DNA of 64,000 nt from Acidobacteriota bacterium. Lineage in GTDB: Bacteria; Acidobacteriota; Vicinamibacteria; Vicinamibacterales; SCN-69-37. Position numbers and translations under genes: made by a program. Position 1 is the stretch's first letter, and every line of letters begins with the position of its first letter. The stretch is taken from positions 124,001-188,000 of the forward strand of contig CANIII010000005.1 of NCBI GenBank assembly GCA_947467605.1, in the 5' to 3' direction. The notes below the pieces were generated by a model that was not told the DNA's origin, did no database searches, and was given only the letters and a program-made list of their open reading frames with translations. Shown one piece after another: positions 39,874 through 49,310 of the stretch.

Positions 39874-40833
39874 ATGCCTCAAGGCTCGACACTCGTGACC
39901 GGCGCGGCCGGGTTTGCGGGTGCGCACCTGCTTAATCACCTGTCACGCACGACGCCCGCGCAGGTGCTGCATGGCTGGGCTCGGTCGTCGGCGCGCTCGG
40001 GTGTGACATCCGCCAGCGTCCGATGGTCGAGCGTCGACATGCTCGACGCGAACGCCGTCCATCGCGCCATCGCCGACGCTCCGCCCACTGAGGTCTACCA
40101 TCTGGCAGGAGCCTCACACACGGGCGCGTCGTGGCAGCAACCGGCGGCGTACCTCGAAATTCATGTCAGCGGCACGCATCACCTGCTTGAGGCCATTCGC
40201 GCGCACGCACCGATGTGCCGCGTGCTCGTCATCTCATCGGGCATGATCTACCGTCCGCAGGACCATCCGGTCAGTGAAGATGCCGCACTCGGTCCCGTGA
40301 GTCCGTACGCACTCTCAAAGCTCGCCGAAGACCAACTCGCGCTCTACGCGGCCGCACACGATAATCTCGACATCGTCGTCGCTCGCCCATTCAACCACAT
40401 TGGCCCCGGCCAGGCGCCGACGTTCGCGGCATCGAGTTTTGCGCGGCAAATCGCTGAAATCGAGTCCGGCACCAAGCCGGGAACAATGGCGGTGGGCAAC
40501 CTCGACGCGGCACGCGACATCTCTGACGTGCGCGATGTCGTTGCCGGATACGCCGCACTGATGCAGAGTGGTCGCACCGGTGCGGCCTACAACGTCTGTC
40601 GAGGCGAAGCCCTCCGCATGAGCGACCTCCTCGATCAACTCCTCGCGCTCTCGCCCGCGCGCGTCGATCTGGTGCAGGACCCCGCGCGGCTCCGCCCCAA
40701 TGACCTGCCGTTTCTCGCGGGTAATCCGGAGCGAATTCAAACGGAGACAGGTTGGTCAGCCGAGATCCCGCTCCAGCAAACGCTCTCCGACCTGCTGGAC
40801 CATTGGCGTCGGGCATTGGCGACCGCGCACTAG
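39874..40833 (+). CDS. NAD-dependent epimerase/dehydratase (GDP-mannose 4,6-dehydratase/RMD-like SDR)
   Basis: A 319-residue extended SDR. The Rossmann motif is VTGAAGFAGAHLLNHL, the catalytic region VISSGMIYRPQDHPVSEDAALGPVSPYALSK supplies Ser/Tyr/Lys, and RPFNHIGPGQ is the motif seen in GDP-4-keto-6-deoxy-D-mannose reductases and GMD-like enzymes. It follows rfbB by 5 nt. A role as a nucleotide-sugar 4-ketoreductase for the RfbB/RfbC product is likely, but which hydroxyl and which nucleotide it uses cannot be decided. Confidence 0.75.
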   Translation: MPQGSTLVTGAAGFAGAHLLNHLSRTTPAQVLHGWARSSARSGVTSASVRWSSVDMLDANAVHRAIADAPPTEVYHLAGASHTGASWQQPAAYLEIHVSGTHHLLEAIRAHAPMCRVLVISSGMIYRPQDHPVSEDAALGPVSPYALSKLAEDQLALYAAAHDNLDIVVARPFNHIGPGQAPTFAASSFARQIAEIESGTKPGTMAVGNLDAARDISDVRDVVAGYAALMQSGRTGAAYNVCRGEALRMSDLLDQLLALSPARVDLVQDPARLRPNDLPFLAGNPERIQTETGWSAEIPLQQTLSDLLDHWRRALATAH

Positions 40834-40841
40834 CGCGCCAC

Positions 40842-42188
40842 ATGGCGGGCTTCTCCGAAATCGCTCGTCAGCTCACACACATCTTCGCCGGCAGCTTTGC
40901 GCTGCTCCTCCGATGGACCCATTGGTGGCAGGCCGCCGTGCTCGCCATTGCCGCGCTGCTGTTCAATGTGCTCGTGCTGCCGGCCTTCGGCCGCAACGTC
41001 TTTCGGCCGGGCGACCTGGATCGCGTCATGCGATCCGGCATTGCCATCTATCCCCTGTCGGTACTGGCACTGATTCTCTGCTTTCCACATCGCCCCGACA
41101 TTGTGGCGGTCAGCTGGATCGTCCTCGCCGTAGGCGACGGTCTCGCCACGATGGTGGGCGCGCACGTGCGCACCGCGGCACTCCCCTGGAACCGCGCGAA
41201 GTCATTCGGCGGCCTCGTGGCGTTTGTCGCCGGCGCATCGATGGGCGGGATCGCAATCGCAGTGTGGACCGCACGCGGCATGGCCACGCCGCCACCCCAA
41301 TGGTTTCTGATTGGCGCGCCTGTCGTCGCGGCACTCGTCGCCGGCTTCGTCGAAACCGTACCGATCGGCCTCAACGACAACATCTCCGTGCCCTTCACTG
41401 CGGCATTCGTGATGTGGTCGCTGACCCACATCGAAGCCGCCAGTCTCTCCGCGGCGTTGCCGATGGTCAGTGCGCGTCTCGTGCCCGCGCTCGCAGTCAA
41501 CCTTGTGTTCGGCGTACTCGGCTATCGCGCGCGCACGGTCACCCTTGCGGGCGCAATGGTCGGCGCCACCATCGGCATCGTCACCTGGCTCGCCGCGGGC
41601 GGCGCCGGTTGGACGATGTTGTTTGCGACATTTGCGATGGCGGCGGCGGCGACGCGCCTCGGACATCAGCGAAAGGCAGAGCTCGGCATTGCCGAAGCGC
41701 GTGGCGGCAGACGTGGTCCGGGCAACGCGATCGCCAACACGGGCCTCGCGGCATGGGCGTTCACGCTCTCGGTCGGCCTGCGGGACGCGACCGCAGTTCA
41801 GGCCGCAATGATCTGCGCCGTCGCAGCATTGGCGACCGCCTCGAGCGATACGGTCGCGAGTGAAGTCGGCAAGGCGTGGGGCAAGACGACGTGGCTGATC
41901 ACGCGGATGCGTCGTGTCGCGCCGGGAACATCTGGCGCGGTCTCGCTCGAAGGCACAGTGGCCGGCGCCGTGGGCGCGTTCGCGCTCGCAGCGATTGGTG
42001 CGGCGCTGGGATTGATTCCCACAGTGGCGGTGGTCCCGGTCGCCATCGCGGCAACGCTGGCATCGTTCGCTGAAGGGTGGCTGGCCGTGCAGTTCGAAGC
42101 CACGGGCACGCTCAATAACGACTCGCTGAACTTTCTCAATAGTTTGATCGGCGCGGCGCTCGCGCTACTCTGGTGGTCGGGCGCGTAG
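40842..42188 (+). CDS. Fused prenol kinase-like (dolichol/phytol kinase) and DUF92 membrane protein
   Basis: A 448-residue polytopic membrane protein built of two halves. Residues about 1-195 match the CTP-dependent dolichol/phytol kinase (VTE5/SEC59-like) family: VLAVGDGLATMVGAHV and WNRAKSFGGLVAFVAGASMGG are the key stretches. The rest is DUF92, with ATRLGHQRKAELGIAEARGG, PGNAIANTGLAAWAF, ASSDTVASEVGKAWG and APGTSGAVSLEGTVAGAVGAF. In plants the DUF92 protein VTE6 is phytyl-phosphate kinase, the step after VTE5. This chain may therefore phosphorylate a prenol twice. The next gene is a UbiA prenyltransferase. The start at 40842 is MAGFSEIARQL. Substrate is inferred, not shown. Confidence 0.75.
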   Translation: MAGFSEIARQLTHIFAGSFALLLRWTHWWQAAVLAIAALLFNVLVLPAFGRNVFRPGDLDRVMRSGIAIYPLSVLALILCFPHRPDIVAVSWIVLAVGDGLATMVGAHVRTAALPWNRAKSFGGLVAFVAGASMGGIAIAVWTARGMATPPPQWFLIGAPVVAALVAGFVETVPIGLNDNISVPFTAAFVMWSLTHIEAASLSAALPMVSARLVPALAVNLVFGVLGYRARTVTLAGAMVGATIGIVTWLAAGGAGWTMLFATFAMAAAATRLGHQRKAELGIAEARGGRRGPGNAIANTGLAAWAFTLSVGLRDATAVQAAMICAVAALATASSDTVASEVGKAWGKTTWLITRMRRVAPGTSGAVSLEGTVAGAVGAFALAAIGAALGLIPTVAVVPVAIAATLASFAEGWLAVQFEATGTLNNDSLNFLNSLIGAALALLWWSGA

Positions 42189-42207
42189 CCCGCTGAAGAA
42201 CGCATCG

Positions 42208-43113
42208 ATGAAACTCGGCCTGTACGCAGAACTCGCTCGTCCGTTCACGTTGCTCGCGCCGGCGCTCGGCTTCATGTCGGGCGCGCTGACCGCGATCGGC
42301 GCGCATCCGCACGACGTGTGGAGTTGGAGCGTGCTCGCGCCGGCGTTCACCGGCGCGGCCATGGCGGCAATCTTCAACGCGGGCAGCAACGCGCTCAATC
42401 AGATCTACGACCTCGAGATTGATCGGGTCAACAAAGGAAAGCGACCAATCCCCAGCGGTCGCATGACGATCAGCGAAGCGTGGGGGTTCACATACGTGGC
42501 GTACGCGCTGACACTGATCCTTGCATGGCGCGTTGCACCGCAAGGCCGCCACGAGTGCTTCTGGATCGTGGCCACCGCGGTCGTCGCGACGTGGATCTAT
42601 TCAGCGCCGCCGCTCCGCACGAAGCAGCACGGCATGTGGGCCAACATCACGATCGCGATTCCGCGCGGTGTGCTGCTGAAGGTTGCCGGATGGTCTGCTG
42701 TGAAGACCGTGGTCGGCACCGAACCGTGGTTCATCGGCGCGATCTTCGGGTTGTTCCTGCTCGGCGCCTCCACGACCAAAGACTTTTCGGACATGGAAGG
42801 CGACCGGCTGGGCGGCTGCAAGACGCTCCCGATCCTGTACGGCGTGACGCGCGCCGCGTGGATGATCTCGCCGTCGTTCATCCTGCCGTTTCTGCTGATC
42901 AACGTCGGCGCCTACACCGGCGTCCTCACGGGCAATCCCCTGTATTTGCACCTTCTTGGTGCAGGCATGACGCTCTACGGTGCCTACGTCCTGTATCTGA
43001 TGCTGCGTCGACCTGAAGAGTTGGCGACGGTCGAGAACCACGTCTCGTGGGTCCACATGTACAGGATGATGTTCGTCCTGCAGATTGGGTTCGCGCTGGC
43101 CTACTTGCTCTAG
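42208..43113 (+). CDS. UbiA-family prenyltransferase
   Basis: A 301-residue membrane prenyltransferase with about nine hydrophobic segments. The first Asp-rich motif is NQIYDLEID (Asn64, Asp68, Asp72), and a second DxxxD motif is in [15 protein letters not shown]. These bind Mg-diphosphate of a prenyl diphosphate; the acceptor could be an aromatic ring, a heme/chlorin or a glyceryl phosphate. [15 protein letters not shown] between the motifs is typical of the chlorophyll synthase/DGGGP synthase branch rather than of UbiA itself. It directly follows the prenol-kinase/DUF92 fusion, suggesting that the donor prenyl diphosphate is supplied by it. Confidence 0.88.
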   Translation: MKLGLYAELARPFTLLAPALGFMSGALTAIGAHPHDVWSWSVLAPAFTGAAMAAIFNAGSNALNQIYDLEIDRVNKGKRPIPSGRMTISEAWGFTYVAYALTLILAWRVAPQGRHECFWIVATAVVATWIYSAPPLRTKQHGMWANITIAIPRGVLLKVAGWSAVKTVVGTEPWFIGAIFGLFLLGASTTKDFSDMEGDRLGGCKTLPILYGVTRAAWMISPSFILPFLLINVGAYTGVLTGNPLYLHLLGAGMTLYGAYVLYLMLRRPEELATVENHVSWVHMYRMMFVLQIGFALAYLL

Positions 43114-43958
43114 ATCGAGCCCTGATCCTCGAGCAGCGCTTTGATGCGCGCTTCCATTGGCGGGTGTGACGAGAACAAGTTCATCACACCACCACCGGTG
43201 AACGGCTTCGCGATGAACATGTGCGCCGTCGATGGGCTCGCGTTGAACGGGATCTGCTTGGCCGCCGCATCGATGTGTCGCAGTGCGCTCGCGAGGCCCG
43301 TCGGGGAGCCCACGATATCCGCGCCGCCACGATCGGCGGCGAATTCGCGCTGGCGTGAGATCGCCATCTGGATCAGCATCGCGGCCAGCGGGGCCAGAAT
43401 AATCGTCGCGAGCATCGCGATCGGGTTCGATCCACGACGATCACGATCGCTACCCGAGCCGCCGAAGATCGCGGCGAACTGCGCCATGCGCGCGACAAAC
43501 ATGATCGTCGCCGCCAGCGTCGCCGCCACGGTGCTGATCAGGATGTCGCGGTGCTTCACATGCGCCAACTCGTGCGCAATGACGCCTTCCAGTTCTGCGT
43601 CGGGCAAGAGCCGCAGAATCCCTTCGGTCACCGCCACTGCGGCGTGCTCGGGATCGCGGCCGGTGGCGAACGCGTTGGGTGAAGGATCCGGGATGATGTA
43701 GACCTTGGGCATCGGCAGGTCAGCGCGCTGGGCGAGGCGGGCCACCATGCGATACAGCTGGTGATCCTGACCCACTTCCTGCGCCTTGTACATCCGCAGC
43801 ACCAGCTTGTCGGAGAACCAGTAGCTGAAGCCGTTCATGCCGAGCGCAAAGATGAACGCGATCACCAAGCCGCCGGAGCCGCCGAGCGCCCCGCCGATCG
43901 CCAGCAAGAGCCCGCTCATGGTGCCCAGAAGTAGTGCTGTCTTCAGTCCGCTCGACAT
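43110..43958 (-). CDS. htpX: Membrane M48 zinc metalloprotease, HtpX type
   Basis: A 282-residue HtpX-like protease that takes part in membrane protein quality control. Two N-terminal TM helices ([21 protein letters not shown] and [18 protein letters not shown]) precede the zinc motif [10 protein letters not shown] and a second TM hairpin ([20 protein letters not shown], then [17 protein letters not shown]). The third zinc ligand is in [12 protein letters not shown]. The stop overlaps the convergent UbiA gene by 4 nt. The ATG is 6 nt past a minus-strand AATAAT box, so the mRNA may be leaderless. Confidence 0.93.
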   Translation of the reverse strand: MSSGLKTALLLGTMSGLLLAIGGALGGSGGLVIAFIFALGMNGFSYWFSDKLVLRMYKAQEVGQDHQLYRMVARLAQRADLPMPKVYIIPDPSPNAFATGRDPEHAAVAVTEGILRLLPDAELEGVIAHELAHVKHRDILISTVAATLAATIMFVARMAQFAAIFGGSGSDRDRRGSNPIAMLATIILAPLAAMLIQMAISRQREFAADRGGADIVGSPTGLASALRHIDAAAKQIPFNASPSTAHMFIAKPFTGGGVMNLFSSHPPMEARIKALLEDQGSI

Positions 43959-43964
43959 GTCTCG

Positions 43965-43970
43965 ATTATT
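43965..43970 (-). promoter_or_regulatory. -10-like box placed for a leaderless htpX transcript
   Basis: Minus-strand AATAAT ends exactly 6 nt before the htpX ATG, which would put +1 at the A of ATG. No -35 match is visible. Confidence 0.4.
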
Positions 43971-43986
43971 CCACGGCGACGAGTTG

Positions 43987-43992
43987 TAGAAT
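43987..43992 (+). promoter_or_regulatory. -10-like box placed for a leaderless transcript of the gene at 44000
   Basis: TAGAAT ends 7 nt before the ATG at 44000, so transcription would start at or one base before the start codon. It is one of two -10 boxes, on opposite strands, in the 41-bp gap between htpX and this gene. Confidence 0.4.
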
Positions 43993-43999
43993 TGCTGCT

Positions 44000-44542
44000 A
44001 TGACACTCACCCACTGGCCCGCCATCGTCGCCGTCGTTATGGCGTCATGGGTTCAGACGCCGCCAGTGCCCAAACCGTTTCCGCAGTCGGGCCAACCGCC
44101 CGCCGGCCCGGTGACTCCGCCGGCGCCATCGACGACGGTGCCTGCGATGCCACAGGCGACGGCGCCCGCACCCGCCGCGTGTCCGACGACGACCGCCACA
44201 CTCGGGATCCCCATCTATCCGACGTCAGAATTTCTCGAGTCGTTCGATGCCGGCCGCGGTCAGCGCTACTGCATCTTCGGTACCAACGCCGCGTACCCAG
44301 AGATCGTCGCGTACTACAAGAACATGATGCGCAACGGCGGCAAGACTGTCTTTGAAGCGCCGGCCATGCAGCAGTGGGAACTCGCCAAGTTTCAGGACCA
44401 GACCATGGCATTTCCGCCGAGCATCACGGTGAAGGACTACTCGTGGGGTGGCTCGCTCGGCTACCTTTTCGTCGCCGGCACGACCGAGAAGCGATTCAAG
44501 ACGGTGATTCAGATCGTTCCGGCCACAGCGCCGATCAAGTAG
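44000..44542 (+). CDS. Secreted proline-rich protein of unknown function
   Basis: A 180-residue protein that I do not recognise. A short hydrophobic N-terminal segment (WPAIVAVVMASWVQ) is followed by a Pro-rich linker (about 18-60). A compact domain then starts at about 65 and includes LGIPIYPTSEFLESFDAGRGQRYCIFGTNAAYPEIVAYYKNMMRNGGKTVFE. Two cysteines could pair. The domain resembles small periplasmic or lipid-associated proteins in layout only. It shares a short gap with htpX on the other strand and is 9 nt upstream of another unknown gene. Confidence 0.55.
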   Translation: MTLTHWPAIVAVVMASWVQTPPVPKPFPQSGQPPAGPVTPPAPSTTVPAMPQATAPAPAACPTTTATLGIPIYPTSEFLESFDAGRGQRYCIFGTNAAYPEIVAYYKNMMRNGGKTVFEAPAMQQWELAKFQDQTMAFPPSITVKDYSWGGSLGYLFVAGTTEKRFKTVIQIVPATAPIK

Positions 44543-44551
44543 CCGGCCCGG

Positions 44552-45388
44552 ATGCCGCTGGCACTGCCGTTTGTCGCAGCCGCGCTGATCGCGCAATCGG
44601 TCTCCGTCTCGCTCGCAGCCGCTCCGCGCGTCGAGCAGTTCCATTACCGGTTCGACAATCCGTCGACATTCGACACTGCCACACTCGTTCCCCACTTTTT
44701 CGAGCAGCGCTACGACGTCGTCCCGCTCTGGTTCTCGGCAGAGGCGCGCTATCGGCTCGGTGAGATTGAGGCCACAACAACGGCCGGGATGAGCCTTCGC
44801 CGTGAACGGCACGGTTCCGACATCGATACGTTCAATCAACCGACCGGGGATGTCGTGACATCGGGCACGGACGGACGCGTGCTGTTGCGATCGTGGGATA
44901 TTCGGCAACGGCTCGCGGTGCCCGTGTCCGGCCAATGGTCCGTGGGCATGAACGTCGGCCTGCGTCACGATGCCGCCGAGTTTCTGCCCGACGACCGAAT
45001 CGTCACCCATTCGCTGCCGGCCTCAACGACACGCACGTTCATCACCGATCGGGAATTCACCACGTCGAACGTGTTCTCGTTCGGCATCGACGCCGAGCGC
45101 GTGCACGCGATCGACGCGCACTGGCGCGTGCGCTATGGCGCCGACGTGCAGCCCATCATGCGCGCTGAACTTCTGGTGCAGTTGCCAGATAAATACCCGG
45201 GCGTTGACCTGACCTTCGTTGCACTGAGCGCGGGTGCGCGCGCGCATCTGGCCCTCGAGCACGAGCGCGCACGATGGCGGATCGGTGTTGCCGTGCGCGG
45301 GGCGGGTGCCTGGGCCTACAGGCCGTCCGCGGCGTACACGAAGCGCAGCGTCTCGATTACCGTCGAGGCCGGCATTCGACTGCGCTAG
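44552..45388 (+). CDS. Secreted beta-rich protein of unknown function
   Basis: A 278-residue protein with an N-terminal hydrophobic segment (LALPFVAAALIAQSVSVSLAAA) and then long runs of alternating polar/hydrophobic residues, e.g. WFSAEARYRLGEIEATTTAGMSLRRE, IRQRLAVPVSGQWSVGMNVGLRHD, HWRVRYGADVQP and SVSITVEAGIRLR at the C-terminus. This is the pattern of a small outer-membrane beta barrel, but the final residue is Arg, not the aromatic residue common in such proteins. I assign no function. It probably forms an operon with the preceding Pro-rich protein. Confidence 0.5.
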   Translation: MPLALPFVAAALIAQSVSVSLAAAPRVEQFHYRFDNPSTFDTATLVPHFFEQRYDVVPLWFSAEARYRLGEIEATTTAGMSLRRERHGSDIDTFNQPTGDVVTSGTDGRVLLRSWDIRQRLAVPVSGQWSVGMNVGLRHDAAEFLPDDRIVTHSLPASTTRTFITDREFTTSNVFSFGIDAERVHAIDAHWRVRYGADVQPIMRAELLVQLPDKYPGVDLTFVALSAGARAHLALEHERARWRIGVAVRGAGAWAYRPSAAYTKRSVSITVEAGIRLR

Positions 45389-45397
45389 CGCTCGGCT

Positions 45398-45450
45398 GTA
45401 GGGCGGCGTGCCTGCCCTGAGCTTGTCGAAGGGATCTTGAACGCCGCCTA
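45398..45450. repeat. REP/MITE-like element with CCCTGAGCTTGTCGAAGGG core
   Basis: A 53-bp intergenic element. Its ends are inverted: TAGGGCGGCGT (45399-45409) and ACGCCGCCTA (45441-45450). The core CCCTGAGCTTGTCGAAGGG (45415-45433) is the motif (reverse CCCTTCGACAAGCTCAGGG) that I know as a dispersed repeat in many environmental genomes, often seen as spurious peptides with FDKLRAG. The right end supplies the stop codon of the MgtE-like gene. Confidence 0.6.
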
Positions 45451-46431
45451 GCGCGAACCGAGCAACCAGCCAGCGAGATTGAAGTAGAACAGCAGTGTCG
45501 CCAGATCTGCGGCCGCCAATACGATGGGGCCGGCGGCAATTCGCGGGTCGCGCCGCATCGCGTGCAGTGCGGTCGGCAACAGCATGCCGAAGAGACCGGC
45601 GGTCAGCACCGATGCGGCGATCGCGATGCCGATCACCGAGCCCAACAGCAGATCGCCCTTCCAGACCGTGGCAATGCCGCCGACCACCGTGCCGCACCCA
45701 AGCCCGAGCAATGCCGCCGCGCCCAACTCCTGAATCAGCATGCGGCGGAAAAATCCATGCACGGGTGGCCCGCCGTGCAGACGCTGCAGTGTCAAGGTGA
45801 GCGACTGCATGCTGACGCTCTCAGCCAGCGCGAGCACGATCGGAATGAAGAGCGCCAGCACGACAACCACGTGCAGCAACGCCTCGTAGCGTGACGCAAT
45901 GACGGCCGACAGCAGGCCGCCGGCCACATTGGTCATCAGCCAAGGAAAACGATCGAGAAAACTCGTCCACGCGCTGCGGCTATGCGAGGCGTGAATGCCG
46001 AGCAGCTGAAAGATGTCGTCGAATGACCGGCTGGCGAGCGCCACCACATCCGGCGTAAAGACCTGCGTGTCGACCTGGCCCAGGAGTTCCCCGTCACGAC
46101 CGACCACCGGGAAGGATCGAAAGCGCTGCGACGCGAAGAACTCCGCAGCGACGAGCACGGTAGCCCAGTCGGGAATCGCCACGGCGTCGTGCGTCATGAC
46201 GTCGCCGATGGTCTGATCCACGGCGCTCTCAAGCAACACGTGCGCCGGCACCACACCGGCGAGGCGTCGCTGCTCATCAATGACATAGAAGTGCGGGATG
46301 TTGCCGGCGCGCGCCTGACGAATCGCGTCCAGAGCGGCGTCCACGCGATCACCCGCACGCACGGTGACGGGACAGGGCTGCACATGCGGCAGAATCGGAT
46401 CGTGCAGGCGATCCGGGGTCAGCATCGGCAT
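45448..46431 (-). CDS. MgtE-like divalent cation transporter (CBS pair plus MgtE membrane domain)
   Basis: A 327-residue protein. Two CBS domains occupy about 15-135 (DAIRQARAGNIPHFYVIDEQRRLAGVVP and AEFFASQRFRSFPVVGRDGELLGQVDT). The MgtE-type transmembrane domain follows, with PWLMTNVAGGLLSAVIASRYE, LALFIPIVLALAESVSMQSLTLTLQRL and ADLATLLFYFNLAGWLLG. The N-terminal superhelical MgtE_N domain of the usual Mg2+ channel is missing. The missing domain normally helps in Mg2+ gating, so regulation may differ. Its stop codon lies inside the REP-like element at 45398-45450. Confidence 0.8.
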   Translation of the reverse strand: MPMLTPDRLHDPILPHVQPCPVTVRAGDRVDAALDAIRQARAGNIPHFYVIDEQRRLAGVVPAHVLLESAVDQTIGDVMTHDAVAIPDWATVLVAAEFFASQRFRSFPVVGRDGELLGQVDTQVFTPDVVALASRSFDDIFQLLGIHASHSRSAWTSFLDRFPWLMTNVAGGLLSAVIASRYEALLHVVVVLALFIPIVLALAESVSMQSLTLTLQRLHGGPPVHGFFRRMLIQELGAAALLGLGCGTVVGGIATVWKGDLLLGSVIGIAIAASVLTAGLFGMLLPTALHAMRRDPRIAAGPIVLAAADLATLLFYFNLAGWLLGSR

Positions 46432-46457
46432 CGGTGAAACAGACGACGTCGGCAGCG

Positions 46458-48202
<1,745 letters not shown>

Positions 48203-48209
48203 ATGCGTC

Positions 48210-49310
48210 GTGCTTGCACCCTCTCGGCCTGCCGCTGCCCTGTTCGTAGCCTCGTGTGTTGCCGTTGCCGCCTGTGGCGGAGGCGGAAGTTCCCCGACGA
48301 GCCCGACGACAACCACGACGACGACCACCACGACACCCACCACGCCAACGACACCGACCACGCCCACAACGCCGACGGTGTCGTGGACGAGCGAAGGGAC
48401 GCGGATCACCGGCGCAGACGCCGGGCTGACGTCGACGCAGGTTTTCGCCGACGTCACCGTGATCCGGCTCAACGACGGACGATGGCGCATGTACGTGTTT
48501 GCCAACAGCGCCTACCGAAGCGCCATCTCCTCGGACGGCCTCTCGTTCACGATGGAGTCTGGCTTCCGCATGCGCGAAGGCGCGGGCCAGTCGCGGGCCA
48601 TCCGGCTCGACGACGGGCGGATCCGCATGTTCTTCAGCACGGGCAATGGCCTCGGCAGTATGGTGAGCACCGACGATGGCCTGACGTTTACCGAAGAGTC
48701 GGGCACGCGGTTGAGCCTCAGTGCGGCGGGTATGTCGGCGATCACCGGCCCCGGGATCATCAAGACCCGCAGCGGGCTCTACCGGATGTACTTTAGCGAC
48801 CTGCCCATCCCCGGCGAAGGCGTGAAACCGCATCTGGTCAAGAGCGCGACGTCGGCCGACCTGTTGACGTGGACCATGGACAGCGGCGTGCGCGTGGGCA
48901 CAGGCGCCACGCTCACCGGCAATGCGGAACATCCCACAGCCATCCTGAACGCCGACGGCAGCGTGACGATGTTCTACTTCAGGAATACCGACTTTGGCCT
49001 CTACCAGTCGACATCGACCGACGGCCTGACGTTCTCGACGGAATTTTCGACGGGCCTCTCGACGTTCAATGACCCGGACATCGTGACGCTGCCCAACGGC
49101 AGCGTGCGGCTCTACCTGGGGAACATCAACGGCAGCGGCGGGTACATCGCGAGCGCTACACGGGCGACCGCAAACGTATTCGGCTTCGCGCCCTCGATCG
49201 CGCCTACGCGATCTTTCGAAGGACCAGGCACTTCAGGTACGACGTCTCCGGGACTCCGACCAGCACCGGGTGGTCGCGGGACTGCAGGCGTCGTTCGACG
49301 AGAGCAATAG
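48210..49310 (+). CDS. Lipoprotein with Thr/Pro linker and beta-propeller (sialidase-like) domain
   Basis: A 366-residue predicted lipoprotein: MLAPSRPAAALFVASCVAVAAC gives lipobox AVAAC, then GGGGSS and a low-complexity linker of Thr and Thr-Thr-Pro units (about 30-54). The rest consists of repeats of about 50 residues with SxDGLxFT turns (SSDGLSFTMESG, STDDGLTFTEESG, STDGLTFSTEFS) and RLDDGRIRMFFS strands, as in BNR/sialidase or GH43/GH33-like five-bladed propellers. No catalytic set can be named. The last 36 codons run antisense through the rlmI gene, so its C-terminus is probably not functional sequence in its own right. Confidence 0.75.
   Translation: MLAPSRPAAALFVASCVAVAACGGGGSSPTSPTTTTTTTTTTPTTPTTPTTPTTPTVSWTSEGTRITGADAGLTSTQVFADVTVIRLNDGRWRMYVFANSAYRSAISSDGLSFTMESGFRMREGAGQSRAIRLDDGRIRMFFSTGNGLGSMVSTDDGLTFTEESGTRLSLSAAGMSAITGPGIIKTRSGLYRMYFSDLPIPGEGVKPHLVKSATSADLLTWTMDSGVRVGTGATLTGNAEHPTAILNADGSVTMFYFRNTDFGLYQSTSTDGLTFSTEFSTGLSTFNDPDIVTLPNGSVRLYLGNINGSGGYIASATRATANVFGFAPSIAPTRSFEGPGTSGTTSPGLRPAPGGRGTAGVVRREQ

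Noticed and set aside
45023-45697. A minus-strand frame containing FDKLRAG
   Set aside because: This peptide is the known translation signature of the CCCTTCGACAAGCTCAGGG repeat, so the frame is a repeat artefact.
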